From contig OZ241919.1 in the NCBI GenBank assembly GCA_965203835.1, positions 806,001 through 870,000 on the forward strand: a stretch of DNA of 64,000 nt. Direction: 5' to 3'. The DNA is from CBDCFV01 sp965203835 (GTDB lineage: Bacteria; Chloroflexota; Dehalococcoidia; Lucifugimonadales; UBA3495). Shown here piece after piece: positions 25,477 through 34,040 of this stretch. Each line of letters starts with the position of its first letter. Positions within the stretch are counted from its first letter, which is position 1. A model generated the notes under the pieces. It was not told the DNA's origin, did not search any database, and saw nothing but the letters and a program-made list of their open reading frames with translations. Position numbers and translations under genes: made by a program.

Positions 25477-26061
25477 TCAGGTATTGCGCAGCGTCATCAG
25501 GTAGTGTTCATCGTTCAGGGGCCGCCAACCCATGGTGCGGAACCCGGCGGCGCGGGCCGTCTCTTCCAACTCACCCGGGTCTATGCGCCGCTCCATAGGC
25601 GGTCCAGATCCGGTGTCCTTCCGGAACCATTCCAGGACCGAGCACCAACCCCGGGGCTGCATCAGGCCGCGCACGGCATCTAGGAACCTGCCCCGGTCCT
25701 CGCTGTGATGCACCACGAATGCCAGAAACGCGCCGTCAAGGGAGGCCGGCTCTATCGGAAAGTCGAATTCGCCGCACTGGTGGACCTCTACGTTGCCCAT
25801 GCGTGCTTGGCGCACCCTTTCCCGGCAGGCGGCGACCATCTCGTCGTTTACGTCGATGGCATACAGTTTCCCGTTGATCAGAGACTTGGCCAAGGGGATG
25901 GTGAAATAACCAGGGCCACACCCGATGTCGGCCACGGTCTCGTAAGCGTTTATGGGGACGAAGCTCAAGATGACCAGCGGGTCCGATGATTGGATACGGT
26001 CCGGGCTCAGCAGGACATCTATGAACTCCTGCGTGGTCATGGATTCACCGTTGGAAGTCAT
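25477..26061 (-). CDS. Class I SAM-dependent methyltransferase
   Basis: This 194-residue protein starts at ATG 26061 with AGGAGGG six bases upstream; an open extension beyond has no ribosome site. Motif I is ETVADIGCGPGYFTIPLA, followed by KLYAIDVNDEMVAACRERV (acidic ribose-binding residue) and LDGAFLAFVVHHSEDRGRFLDAV, the UbiE/arsenite-methyltransferase-like arrangement. The N-terminal EFIDVLLSPDRIQSSDP resembles the lid region of small-molecule methyltransferases. The substrate is unknown. It is divergent from the insertion sequence, and an isolated gene in that sense. Confidence 0.88.
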   Translation of the reverse strand: MTSNGESMTTQEFIDVLLSPDRIQSSDPLVILSFVPINAYETVADIGCGPGYFTIPLAKSLINGKLYAIDVNDEMVAACRERVRQARMGNVEVHQCGEFDFPIEPASLDGAFLAFVVHHSEDRGRFLDAVRGLMQPRGWCSVLEWFRKDTGSGPPMERRIDPGELEETARAAGFRTMGWRPLNDEHYLMTLRNT

Positions 26062-26275
26062 TCCACCCTCCTGGCAATGTCTCGCCCGTTTCTCAGGAAC
26101 TACATATCTATCGTCAGCTAATATCTTTACACGAGCAAGCAGCGGGGCGCAATTCTCACGGACACGCAACTCGCCCTAAGCGCAATTGCACTTGGACCAT
26201 CACCGACAAAGGGGCCGGTAACCCTTGTGGTATGATGGAATTGTTATTGTAGAGAGCAGCGGTTTCAAATTAGGA

Positions 26276-27370
26276 TAGGAGTTACGCAGTTGGTCTAATA
26301 GGATTCAATTCAAGGCATCAGAGGGGTATGCTTCTGGCAGCAGTAAAATCGTGAGGCGGTGAGTGGGAATGAACCCGGCACGAAGTGGACCTTTGGACTA
26401 CATTGACTTCCTGGTGGCGGCGCAAAAGAGCTTTACGTGCACCGAGGCAGCCAGGTGCCAGCCTGAATCCGCCCGAGTCCCGGCCCATGACGCCTTCACC
26501 CGCCTGCTGCGGAGACAGCCTCCCGATACCGAGGCGCTGTGGCGAGAGACCCGAGGGCTGGTGAAGCTGGAGGGCGGCGCTCTGGTCTTGGACGACACTA
26601 CCTTGGACAAGCCTTACGCCAGGAAGATGGAACTGGTCACCCGGCACTGGAGCGGCAAACATCGCCGGGTGGTCTCCGGCATCAACTTGCTCACCCTGGT
26701 CTGGAGTGGTGGTCAATCCCTGATACCCTGCGATTTCCGCATCTACGATAAGCCCTTGAGTGGGAAGAACAAGAACGACTATTTCCGGGAGATGGTGGAG
26801 GTAGCTCATGGCCGGGGATTCCGGCCCGGCCATGTTCTCTTCGATAGCTGGTACAGCAGCTTGGAGAATTTGAAGAAGGTGCGCAGCTACGGGTGGACAT
26901 GGTTGACCCAGTTCAAGGCCAACCGGAGAGTGAACCCTGACGGAGCGGGCAACGTCAGGGTGGACGCGGTGGAGATTGGGGCTGAAGGACGGATGGTGCA
27001 TTTGCGGGGCTACGGGTTGGTCAAGGTGTTCCGGAGAGACTCCCCAAACGGAGACGTGGAGCATTGGGCCACCAACGATCCGGACATGACCCCGGAGGAG
27101 CAGGAGGTGCTGAAGGGCTGGGCTTGGAGTATAGAGCGGTATCACCGGGGGCTGAAGCAGTGCTGCGGGGTGGAGAAGTGCCAGGCACGAAAGGCGGAAT
27201 CCCAGCGGAGCCACATCGGTATGGCGATCCAAGCCTTTCTGCGCTTGGAGGTCCATCGCCTGAGGTCCGGGGTCAGTTGGTATGAAGCAGTAGCAAGCAT
27301 AGCCCGCCCTGCCATTCGACAGTATCTCGCTCAACCCCTGTACTCCCTCAATCCAACTGCGTAACTCCTA
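26276..27370 (+). mobile_element. Complete IS4/IS701-like insertion sequence
   Basis: The element has perfect 18-bp terminal inverted repeats, TAGGAGTTACGCAGTTGG at 26276-26293 and its complement at 27353-27370, enclosing one transposase gene. The flanks carry a direct repeat TTAGGA (26270-26275 and 27371-27376). If the terminal repeats are taken as 19 bp, the duplication is TAGG. The element sits 12 bp before glyA, in its Shine-Dalgarno region. Both ends and the gene are intact, so it may still be active. Confidence 0.93.
26369..27364 (+). CDS. IS4/IS701-family DDE transposase
   Basis: This 331-residue protein is read from ATG 26369 (GTG 26363 possible), preceded by GGCGGTGAG. The DDE triad fits: Asp in LVLDDTTLDKPYARK, Asp in HVLFDSWYSSLENLKK, and Glu in WSIERYHRGLKQCCGVEKCQ, a YREK-like signature of the IS4 superfamily. 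The catalytic core and C-terminal helices are complete, ending only a few bases before the right inverted repeat. It cuts and pastes the element through the terminal repeats. No other copy is present in this window. Confidence 0.92.
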   Translation: MNPARSGPLDYIDFLVAAQKSFTCTEAARCQPESARVPAHDAFTRLLRRQPPDTEALWRETRGLVKLEGGALVLDDTTLDKPYARKMELVTRHWSGKHRRVVSGINLLTLVWSGGQSLIPCDFRIYDKPLSGKNKNDYFREMVEVAHGRGFRPGHVLFDSWYSSLENLKKVRSYGWTWLTQFKANRRVNPDGAGNVRVDAVEIGAEGRMVHLRGYGLVKVFRRDSPNGDVEHWATNDPDMTPEEQEVLKGWAWSIERYHRGLKQCCGVEKCQARKAESQRSHIGMAIQAFLRLEVHRLRSGVSWYEAVASIARPAIRQYLAQPLYSLNPTA

Positions 27371-27382
27371 TTAGGAGTCAGA

Positions 27383-28627
27383 ATGTCCCGATTAGCGGAG
27401 CAGGACCCGGAGGTTGCCAGGGCCCTGCAACTGGAAGACCGGCGCCAACGCGAGAGCATTGTCTTGATCGCGGCCGAAAACTATGCCAGCCAAGCGGTGC
27501 TCGAGACCCAGTCCAGCGTGATGAACAACAAGTATGCCGAGGGCTACCCAGGCCGGCGCTATTACGGCGGCTGCGAACACGTGGACACGGTTGAACGGCT
27601 GGCAATGCAACGCGCCGGGGAGCTGTTCGGAGCCGAGCATGTCAATGTCCAGCCCCACAGCGGCGCGCAGGCCAACATGTGCGCCTACTTCGCCGTGCTG
27701 GAGCCGGGCGACAAGGTGATGGGGATGCAGTTGGACCACGGCGGCCACCTCACCCACGGCGCTTCGGTCAACTTTTCAGGCAAGCTTTATGAGTTCGTAC
27801 CCTACGGAGTGGACCGGGAAACTGAGACCATTGACTACGACGAAGTGGGGCGATTGGCCCGTGAGCACCGGCCCAAGCTCATCGTCGCCGGTTGCAGCGC
27901 CTATCCCCGGGTCTTGGATTTTCCCCGTTTCCGCGCCATCGCAGACGAGGTGGACGCCCTTCTGCTGGTGGACATGGCCCACATCGCCGGACTGGTCGCT
28001 GGCGGCGCCCACCCGTCGCCCCTGCCCCACGCCCAATTGGTTACCTCGACCACGCAAAAAAGCCTGCGCGGCCCGCGGGGCGGCTTCATACTGTCAACCA
28101 CTGAACTGGCGCGCAAGGTCGACTTCGCCGTATTCCCCTACACCCAAGGCGGTCCCTTCATGCACACCATCGCAGCCAAGGCCGTGTGCTTCGGCGAAGC
28201 CCTGGGCCCGGACTTTTCCAAGTACGCGTCCCAAGTCGTCGCCAACGCCCGCACCCTGGCGTCGGAGATGTCGGAGGCAGGTTTCCGACTGGTGTCCAAC
28301 GGGACCGACAACCACTTGATGTTGGTTGACCTTACGCCGTTGGGAATCACGGGTCAGGAATCGGAGACGGCTTTGGAGAGGGTGGGCATCATCGCCAACA
28401 AGAACGCCATCCCCTTCGACCCAAAGCCGCCCAGGGTCGCCAGTGGACTGCGCTTGGGCACCCCGGCAATCACTTCCCGCGGCTTCGATGAGGAAGCGGT
28501 CAAGGAAGTGGCCCGTCTTATCATCAAGACTCTCACCAACATGGAAGACGAATCGGCGCAACGGCAGGTAGCCGAGGAAGTGAAGGAGCTTACCAGCAGA
28601 TTCCCGGTGCCGGGGCTGGATTTCTAG
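27383..28627 (+). CDS. glyA: Serine hydroxymethyltransferase
   Basis: This 414-residue PLP enzyme converts serine and tetrahydrofolate to glycine and methylene-tetrahydrofolate, the main source of one-carbon units. Motifs are complete: ESIVLIAAENYAS, EGYPGRRYYGGCEHVD, VQPHSGAQANM, VDMAHIAGLVA, and the PLP lysine Lys226 in TSTTQKSLRGPRGG. The residue before the lysine is Gln rather than the more common His. The start ATG 27383 has AGGAG seven bases upstream, which is the right-hand target duplication of the insertion sequence. Native upstream DNA now lies 1.1 kb away, so expression may depend on a read-through or element promoter. Confidence 0.97.
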   Translation: MSRLAEQDPEVARALQLEDRRQRESIVLIAAENYASQAVLETQSSVMNNKYAEGYPGRRYYGGCEHVDTVERLAMQRAGELFGAEHVNVQPHSGAQANMCAYFAVLEPGDKVMGMQLDHGGHLTHGASVNFSGKLYEFVPYGVDRETETIDYDEVGRLAREHRPKLIVAGCSAYPRVLDFPRFRAIADEVDALLLVDMAHIAGLVAGGAHPSPLPHAQLVTSTTQKSLRGPRGGFILSTTELARKVDFAVFPYTQGGPFMHTIAAKAVCFGEALGPDFSKYASQVVANARTLASEMSEAGFRLVSNGTDNHLMLVDLTPLGITGQESETALERVGIIANKNAIPFDPKPPRVASGLRLGTPAITSRGFDEEAVKEVARLIIKTLTNMEDESAQRQVAEEVKELTSRFPVPGLDF

Positions 28628-28656
28628 TTGAGCCTGTCTGGGGCCAGTGCTATAAT
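28628..28656 (+). promoter_or_regulatory. Promoter of the rpsF-ssb-rpsR operon
   Basis: TTGAGC (28628-28633), a 17-base spacer and a perfect TATAAT (28651-28656), with TGC directly before it as an extended -10. It starts right after the glyA stop and gives a leader of about 160 bases to rpsF. Confidence 0.8.
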
Positions 28657-28671
28657 TTTACAATTCGTCTA

Positions 28672-28700
28672 TGGATTCCCGCCTTCGCAGGAATGACGGA
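28672..28700. repeat. Dispersed palindromic repeat
   Basis: TGGATTCCCGCCTTCGCAGGAATGACGGA: a copy of the REP-like family, here in the rpsF leader just after the promoter. Confidence 0.65.
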
Positions 28701-28821
28701 TGGCCCTGTGGGGCCATGTATGAGGCACGAAAACGCCTATTCTCATGGGAATGACGCCAGCCCTCGCGGAGGAGGGACGAAGCAGCCTTGCAGTAGTCGC
28801 CAAATTGTCTAGGAGTTTTCT

Positions 28822-29400
28822 TTGCGCCATTACGAACTCGTAGTAATTTTAAGCCCGATGTTGAACCAGGAGCAGTCCGCCGACGCTTGGGGAAGAATCA
28901 AGGGCTTCATCAACAACCGTGACGGAGACATATTCCACGAAGAGAATTGGGGCACGCGGCGGCTAGCCTACTCCATTCGCAAGGGACCGTACCACTTCCT
29001 TGAAGGGACTTACCACCTGACGCGGTTCAGCACCGAGTCCCCGTTCAACCGTGAGTTGGAGACTTTCCTGCGTTTGGACGAACAGGTGCTCCGGTCCCTG
29101 GTGGTGGTAACCGACCCGCCTCAACCAACTCCCGAACCGCCTCCGGTAGTGGAACAAGCGGCCACAGAGGAGGTTTCCACCGAGGCGACGGCCGTAGCTG
29201 AAGATGCCGCAGCTGAAGCTCCGCCTTCCGTAGAAGAGCCAGCGGACGCCGTCGCTGATGAACCGGCAGCGGAAACGCCCGCAACGGCCGAGGAACCGGC
29301 AGCCGAAGCCCCGGCCCCGCCGGAAGGCGAAGTAGAGGAAGCCGCCGGCGAAACGCCCGAACCGGTTGAAAGCCCGGAGCCTGAACAGGCCCAGGCTTAG
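28822..29400 (+). CDS. rpsF: 30S ribosomal protein S6 with long acidic tail
   Basis: This 192-residue protein starts at TTG 28822, AGGAG upstream. Residues 1-95 are canonical S6 (MRHYELVVILSP, GTRRLAYSIRKGPYHFLEGTYHL, LDEQVLRSLVVV), which packs with S18 on the 30S platform. Residues about 100-192 are a low-complexity Pro/Glu/Ala tail with no counterpart in the usual 95-130-residue S6. It is first in the rpsF-ssb-rpsR operon, 12 bp before ssb. Acidic extensions of S6 occur in several phyla; this one roughly doubles the protein. Confidence 0.95.
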   Translation: MRHYELVVILSPMLNQEQSADAWGRIKGFINNRDGDIFHEENWGTRRLAYSIRKGPYHFLEGTYHLTRFSTESPFNRELETFLRLDEQVLRSLVVVTDPPQPTPEPPPVVEQAATEEVSTEATAVAEDAAAEAPPSVEEPADAVADEPAAETPATAEEPAAEAPAPPEGEVEEAAGETPEPVESPEPEQAQA

Positions 29401-29412
29401 GGGGGTGCGGAG

Positions 29413-29832
29413 TTGAACAAGATCATTGTTATCGGCAACGTTGGCAGGGATCCGGAGATGCGGTACACCCCCAACGGCCAGAGTGTGACCAATTTTAGTG
29501 TTGCCTCAAATCGCCGCTACACTACCGCTTCTGGTGAACAGCGCGAAGAAACAGAATGGTTCAACGTCAATGCTTGGGGCCGTTTAGGGGAGACGTGCAA
29601 CCAATACCTCACCAAGGGACGACAGGTGTACGTGGAAGGTAGGCTAAGCTCTCGAACATACCAAGCACGCGACGGCCAGACCCGGTTCGTTAACGAAATA
29701 AACGCGAACGAAATTCAGTTCTTGGGGGGACGCGGCGACAATATGGGTGAAGGCGGAAGCCCCTATGGTTCAGGCGGCGGCACGCCCGGCGGCGGTGACC
29801 CCTACGACGATATCGACGACCTGCCATTCTAG
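29413..29832 (+). CDS. ssb: Single-stranded DNA-binding protein
   Basis: This 139-residue protein starts at TTG 29413 after a G-rich GGGGGTGCGGAG leader. The OB fold occupies residues 1-105 (MNKIIVIGNVGRDPEMRYTP, EWFNVNAWGRLGETCNQYL, KGRQVYVEGRLSSRTYQ). A glycine-rich linker leads to the acidic tip DDIDDLPF, the conserved partner-recruiting tail that binds RecQ, RecO, PriA and others. It coats single-stranded DNA in replication and repair. Position between rpsF and rpsR is the classic bacterial arrangement. Confidence 0.96.
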   Translation: MNKIIVIGNVGRDPEMRYTPNGQSVTNFSVASNRRYTTASGEQREETEWFNVNAWGRLGETCNQYLTKGRQVYVEGRLSSRTYQARDGQTRFVNEINANEIQFLGGRGDNMGEGGSPYGSGGGTPGGGDPYDDIDDLPF

Positions 29833-29850
29833 CAGCCAGTATTCAGCAAA

Positions 29851-29880
29851 TGGATTTCCGCCTTCACGGGGAATGACGGA
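29851..29880. repeat. Dispersed palindromic repeat
   Basis: TGGATTTCCGCCTTCACGGGGAATGACGGA: another diverged member of the same family, between ssb and rpsR inside an operon. It could fold in the message. Confidence 0.6.
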
Positions 29881-29935
29881 TACGGGATGGGAGTGAAGGA
29901 GAGAACGCGGGAATGACTGAAAGGAAACGTGTAGC

Positions 29936-30265
29936 ATGACCTCAGCACCAGCAGCGCCACGGCCAGCACCCGGCAGGATGGGCCCCAGGCCCGGAGGCCG
30001 TCCGGGGGGACGCCCCCGCGGCAGGTACGCGCCAAGACGCAAGGTCTGCACCTTCTGTGTAGACCACGTGAAGAACATCGACTACAAGGATGTTGACCGC
30101 ATCCGGCGGTTTATTTCGGACCGCGCCAAGATTGAGCCGCGCCGCCGCTCCGGGGTCTGCGCCAAGCACCAGCGGACTCTCCGGTTGGCGATACAACGCG
30201 CTCGGCACATCGCGCTGGTCCCGTTTGTGCCTTACGTTCCCGCCATTGGTGGGTCTCGCCGTTAG
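29936..30265 (+). CDS. rpsR: 30S ribosomal protein S18
   Basis: This 109-residue protein starts at ATG 29936 behind AAAGGAAA. A 35-residue Pro/Gly/Arg-rich leader (RPAPGRMGPRPGGRPGGR) precedes the S18 core with KVCTFCVDHVKNIDYKDVDRIRRFI and the C-terminal VCAKHQRTLRLAIQRARHIALVPF. The CxxC pair and a third Cys (GVCAKH) look like a zinc-type S18. The leader is longer and richer in Gly/Pro than usual. It completes the rpsF-ssb-rpsR operon. Confidence 0.95.
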   Translation: MTSAPAAPRPAPGRMGPRPGGRPGGRPRGRYAPRRKVCTFCVDHVKNIDYKDVDRIRRFISDRAKIEPRRRSGVCAKHQRTLRLAIQRARHIALVPFVPYVPAIGGSRR

Positions 30266-30363
30266 GCAGCGTATATAGCAATACCGTAACCGGCAAGCCT
30301 TAACAAGACCGGTTGCAACACCCTCCCGGCGTCCATTGACGCTGTATCCCCGTGAGGACCAGA

Positions 30364-31524
30364 ATGGTTTTTCCTTGGAACCGTGGCGGCAGCGCCGCAA
30401 CCGACGTAGCCCCTGCAGAAGGGCGGCGCCGCAGCAGGACGCGCCGGAGTCGGCGCGACGAAGCCCGCGCCGAACCGTCCAGGCTCAACCGCGAAAGACG
30501 CCACCAAAGAATCGCAATAGGCGTGGCCGGCGCCTTAATGCTGATTATTTTCGGTATCGTGGCGTTCGGCTTCTACGAGGAATTCTACAAACCGCCCAGG
30601 GTCTGGGCCGGCAGCGTGGGCGAGGTGGAGTTCACCATGGGAGACCTTGTGGAACGAATACGCGTGCTGCAAGGTCTGAGCGGCCAGGTAGACCTTAGCA
30701 CAATACCCTTTGAATACCTGAGGGACATGTTGAATGCCCAAGTGTTGCGAAGGGCGTCGCCCGGTTTGGGCATCAACATCACCGATGATGATATCGAGGA
30801 AGGTATCAAAAACCAATTCTACCCTACTACACCCGAAGGACAAACAACCGATCCCGGCCAGTTGGACGAAGAGTACCGGAACAACTACCAGATCTTCCTG
30901 GCCCGGACCGGTCTGGCAGATGAAGACTTCCGGGAGATAATGGAGGAACGCTTGGCTTTGGCCCACCTCCACGCCCTGTTGGGAACCGCAATAGAAGACG
31001 AGCAGGAGCACGTCGAAGTCCAATGGATCCGTATGCAGCCCCAGGACAACGTGGACTCTACCGCTGTGCGCAACCGCTTGGACAGTGAGGCCTTCGCCAA
31101 GGTAGCATCCGAGATAAGCGCGCAGAGCGCCATTTACGCCGACCCCTCCGGATACGTAGGATGGGTCCCCAGAGGAGCATTCCCGGAGTTGGACGACGCA
31201 CTTTTCGGCAACGAAGAGGAGGGAATAGAAGCCCTTCAGGAAGGCGAGATCAGCCAACCCATGTTTACCCAGTCGGGCATTTACATTGTACAGAAACTGA
31301 GCGGCCCGGAGGAGCAGGAAATTTCCGGCCGCATGAGAAGCAAGCTCAATAACGAATTGGTCTTGAAGTGGCAGAACGACCAACAATTGCGCGGTTCTGA
31401 AGAAGGGTGGCTTAGAATGAACTTCAACAGCAAGTATTACGCTTGGGTTGCCGACCAAGTGAAACTCAGCGCCCCCAGGACCGGCCAACAAGCTCCGGGT
31501 GGAAACCCCTTGGGACAGAGGTAA
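30364..31524 (+). CDS. Membrane-anchored parvulin-type peptidyl-prolyl isomerase
   Basis: This 386-residue protein is read from ATG 30364, with GAGGA six bases upstream; an in-frame GTG at 30352 overlaps that site. An Arg-rich cytoplasmic head (about 1-48) is followed by one transmembrane helix (IAIGVAGALMLIIFGIVAFGF). The exported part has a SurA_N-like helical domain (about 75-215) and a parvulin rotamase domain (about 220-320, VQWIRMQPQDN, SGYVGWVPRGAFPELDDALF, GEISQPMFTQSGIYIVQKL). PrsA/SurA-type foldases assist folding of exported proteins. It precedes hom by seven bases, although no functional link is evident. Confidence 0.88.
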   Translation: MVFPWNRGGSAATDVAPAEGRRRSRTRRSRRDEARAEPSRLNRERRHQRIAIGVAGALMLIIFGIVAFGFYEEFYKPPRVWAGSVGEVEFTMGDLVERIRVLQGLSGQVDLSTIPFEYLRDMLNAQVLRRASPGLGINITDDDIEEGIKNQFYPTTPEGQTTDPGQLDEEYRNNYQIFLARTGLADEDFREIMEERLALAHLHALLGTAIEDEQEHVEVQWIRMQPQDNVDSTAVRNRLDSEAFAKVASEISAQSAIYADPSGYVGWVPRGAFPELDDALFGNEEEGIEALQEGEISQPMFTQSGIYIVQKLSGPEEQEISGRMRSKLNNELVLKWQNDQQLRGSEEGWLRMNFNSKYYAWVADQVKLSAPRTGQQAPGGNPLGQR

Positions 31525-31531
31525 ACGTTCA

Positions 31532-32845
31532 ATGGAGCAGTCCGGGGAAATCAACGTTGGTCTAATGGGCTTGGGGGTCGTCGGCGGAGGAGTCGCCAAC
31601 ACCCTGCTGGAGCAGTCCGGCGAAATTGCCCGGAAAGTAGGCCGGCCCATTAACCTGAAAAGGGTGCTGGTGCGGGACCCTGCCAAGGCCAGGGATACCA
31701 TCGTCCCACCGGAATTGCTCACCAGCAACCCGGAAGACCTCCTGTTCGACCCTGAGATACAGATACTTGCCGAGGTGATCGGCGGGACTGACCCGGCCGC
31801 CCGGTTCCTCAAAGACGGCCTGTCCGCCGGAAAGCATGTGGTCACCGCCAACAAGGAGGCCGTGGCCAAGTTCGGCCCGGAGTTGACCGCGCTGGCGGCT
31901 GAAAACGGGGTAAATCTATTGTTCGAGGCCAGCGTCGGCGGTGGTATACCCATCGTCGGCTGCTTGATGAACCAACTCCTGGCCAACGATATCCATTCGG
32001 TCCGCGGCATCATCAACGGCACCACCAACTACATCCTCACCCGCATGGCCCAGGACCACACCTCCTTCCAGCAAGCCCTGGGTGAAGCCCAGGCCCTCGG
32101 CTTCGCAGAGTCCGACCCAACCAACGACGTAGAAGGCATTGACGCCGGGTACAAGCTCGCCATTTTGGCTTCACTTGCCTATCACCGCCATTTCCAACCG
32201 GAATACGTCTTCAAGCAGGGCATCTCATCGCTGGAAGCCAAGGACTTCCGCTACGCCCAGGAACTCGGATACGCCATCAAGCCCTTGGCTATCGCCAGCT
32301 TGAGCGACGGCGAGGTGCAGACCAGAGTCCATCCCGCCTTGGTCCCCCTCGATCACATGCTTGCCAAGGTCGACGGGGTGTACAATGCGGTGGAGGTAGA
32401 GGGCAGCCTGTGCGGCAACGTCATCCTCCACGGCATGGGCGCGGGGCGTGAACCCACCGCCAGCGCCGTTGTGGGAGACATGATCGAACTCGCAAAGAAG
32501 CTGGTGTCTCATCCCGAAGGACCTGCGCCGGGGCCTCGGGGCAATGTCGTGTCTAACGGAGACGCCAACCCCGCCTCTATCGACCAGCTTCTGTGCAGGT
32601 ACTATCTGCGCCTTACATTGGCCGACCAACCGGGCGTTCTGGCCCAGATAGCCCGTATTCTTGGGGATGGCCAGATCAGCATCGCGTCGGTGCTGCAGAA
32701 AGACACCAACCCGAACAACCAGACGGCCGACATCGTGATTACTACCCATCCCGCAGTGGAGGCCTCGGTCCAGAACTCGCTGAAGCAGGTCGTGGAACTT
32801 GAGGTCGTGCACGCGGTCAACAACCTTCTGAGGATTGAAGCGTAG
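31532..32845 (+). CDS. hom: Homoserine dehydrogenase
   Basis: This 437-residue protein starts at ATG 31532 with AGAGG about ten bases upstream. It reduces aspartate-4-semialdehyde to homoserine, the branch to Thr and Met. The NAD(P) site GLGVVGGGV is at 13-21, followed by the conserved HVVTANKEA with Lys108, FEASVGGGIPIV, RGIINGTTNYIL and DPTNDVEGIDAGYKL with the catalytic Asp and Lys. A C-terminal ACT domain (about 350-430, YYLRLTLADQPGVLAQIARIL) gives threonine feedback. thrC follows in the same direction, 57 bp away. The pathway kinase is not in the window. Confidence 0.96.
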   Translation: MEQSGEINVGLMGLGVVGGGVANTLLEQSGEIARKVGRPINLKRVLVRDPAKARDTIVPPELLTSNPEDLLFDPEIQILAEVIGGTDPAARFLKDGLSAGKHVVTANKEAVAKFGPELTALAAENGVNLLFEASVGGGIPIVGCLMNQLLANDIHSVRGIINGTTNYILTRMAQDHTSFQQALGEAQALGFAESDPTNDVEGIDAGYKLAILASLAYHRHFQPEYVFKQGISSLEAKDFRYAQELGYAIKPLAIASLSDGEVQTRVHPALVPLDHMLAKVDGVYNAVEVEGSLCGNVILHGMGAGREPTASAVVGDMIELAKKLVSHPEGPAPGPRGNVVSNGDANPASIDQLLCRYYLRLTLADQPGVLAQIARILGDGQISIASVLQKDTNPNNQTADIVITTHPAVEASVQNSLKQVVELEVVHAVNNLLRIEA

Positions 32846-32902
32846 CACCCGGGAAACCGATGTTTACACCGGCGCAGCAATGTTCCGCGCCGGACCGAGG
32901 TA

Positions 32903-34009
32903 GTGGTGGGACTGAGCAATAATAGTTGGGGATACGGAACGGGTCCGATGACTGGGGGAGTCCTGGAGGCCTACAAGGAGTTCCTTCCGGTCACTAGCGC
33001 GACGCCGCTCATCACCATGGGAGAAGGGAACACTCCGTTGGTGAAGTCCAGCCGCCTTGGCAAAGAACTGGGTTGCGACGAGTTGTACTTCAAGCTTGAG
33101 GGATGCAATCCCACCGGTTCCTTCAAAGACCGGGGTATGGTGGTGGCCATGGCCAAGGCCCTGGAAGAAGGGAGCCGGGCGGTGATGTGCGCCTCCACCG
33201 GCAACACCAGCGCCTCTGCCGCTGCTTACAGCGCTCACTGCGGCCTGCCGGTATTCGTCATAATACCCAAGGGCGAAGTGGCGATGGGCAAACTGGCCCA
33301 GGCCATGGCCTACGGCGCCAGGATTCTCATGGTCAACGGCAATTTCGACGACGCCCTTGCCCTGGCCAGGGACTTTACTTACAAATATGAAGTCACGTTG
33401 GTGAACTCAGTCAACCCTCATCGCTTGGAAGGGCAGAAGACTGCGGCGTTCGAGATCGTGGACGCCTTGGGAGAGGCGCCTGACTGTGTGTTTATCCCCG
33501 TGGGCAACGCCGGCAACATCACCGCCTACTGGAAGGGTTTCCGGGAGTACCAAGCCTCTGAGCGCAGCAAGCAATTGCCCAGGATGATGGGGTTTCAAGC
33601 GGAGGGCGCCGCGCCCATCGTTCGCGGCAGGCCCATCAAGAATCCCCAGACCATCGCCTCCGCCATACGCATCGGCAACCCCGCCAGTTGGGATGGCGCC
33701 GTGGAAGCCCGCGATAGTTCCGGAGGGGTGATCGACTGGGTAAGCGACGATGAGATACTGGACGCTTACCGTGCGCTGGCCTCCAAAGAGGGCATTTTCT
33801 GCGAGGCTGCATCGGCAGCCTCATTCGCCGGCTTGCTCAAGATGCACCGCCAAGGATTGAATCTTGAGGGGCAGCGGGTAGTGTGCATATTCACCGGCAA
33901 TGGTCTGAAGGACGTCGATCTGGCCGTCAGGAGCGTGGTCAATCAGACCGTCGAGATTGAACCTACCATGGAAGCTGTAGAGGCGGTGGCCTTGGCCACG
34001 GTCTCCTGA
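32903..34009 (+). CDS. thrC: Threonine synthase
   Basis: This PLP enzyme converts O-phosphohomoserine to threonine. The 368-residue reading starts at GTG 32903; GTG 32906 is better spaced from CCGAGG, and ATG 32948 is also possible, so the exact start is open. Motifs are complete: TMGEGNTPLVKSSRLG, the PLP lysine in NPTGSFKDRG (Lys75), CASTGNTSASAAAYSAHCGL, VPVGNAGNI-type loop (IPVGNAGNITAYWKG) and VCIFTGNGLKD. This is the short, bacterial/archaeal type without the plant-like N-terminal domain. It follows hom as expected for a threonine-branch pair. Confidence 0.95.
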   Translation: MVGLSNNSWGYGTGPMTGGVLEAYKEFLPVTSATPLITMGEGNTPLVKSSRLGKELGCDELYFKLEGCNPTGSFKDRGMVVAMAKALEEGSRAVMCASTGNTSASAAAYSAHCGLPVFVIIPKGEVAMGKLAQAMAYGARILMVNGNFDDALALARDFTYKYEVTLVNSVNPHRLEGQKTAAFEIVDALGEAPDCVFIPVGNAGNITAYWKGFREYQASERSKQLPRMMGFQAEGAAPIVRGRPIKNPQTIASAIRIGNPASWDGAVEARDSSGGVIDWVSDDEILDAYRALASKEGIFCEAASAASFAGLLKMHRQGLNLEGQRVVCIFTGNGLKDVDLAVRSVVNQTVEIEPTMEAVEAVALATVS

Positions 34010-34040
34010 CCCGCCACTTAATTTCCCGGGGGTACACAGC

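Noticed and set aside
30535..32028. Minus-strand frame of 497 codons across the parvulin and hom genes
   Set aside because: It spans two recognised plus-strand genes and the gap between them, with no motif of its own.
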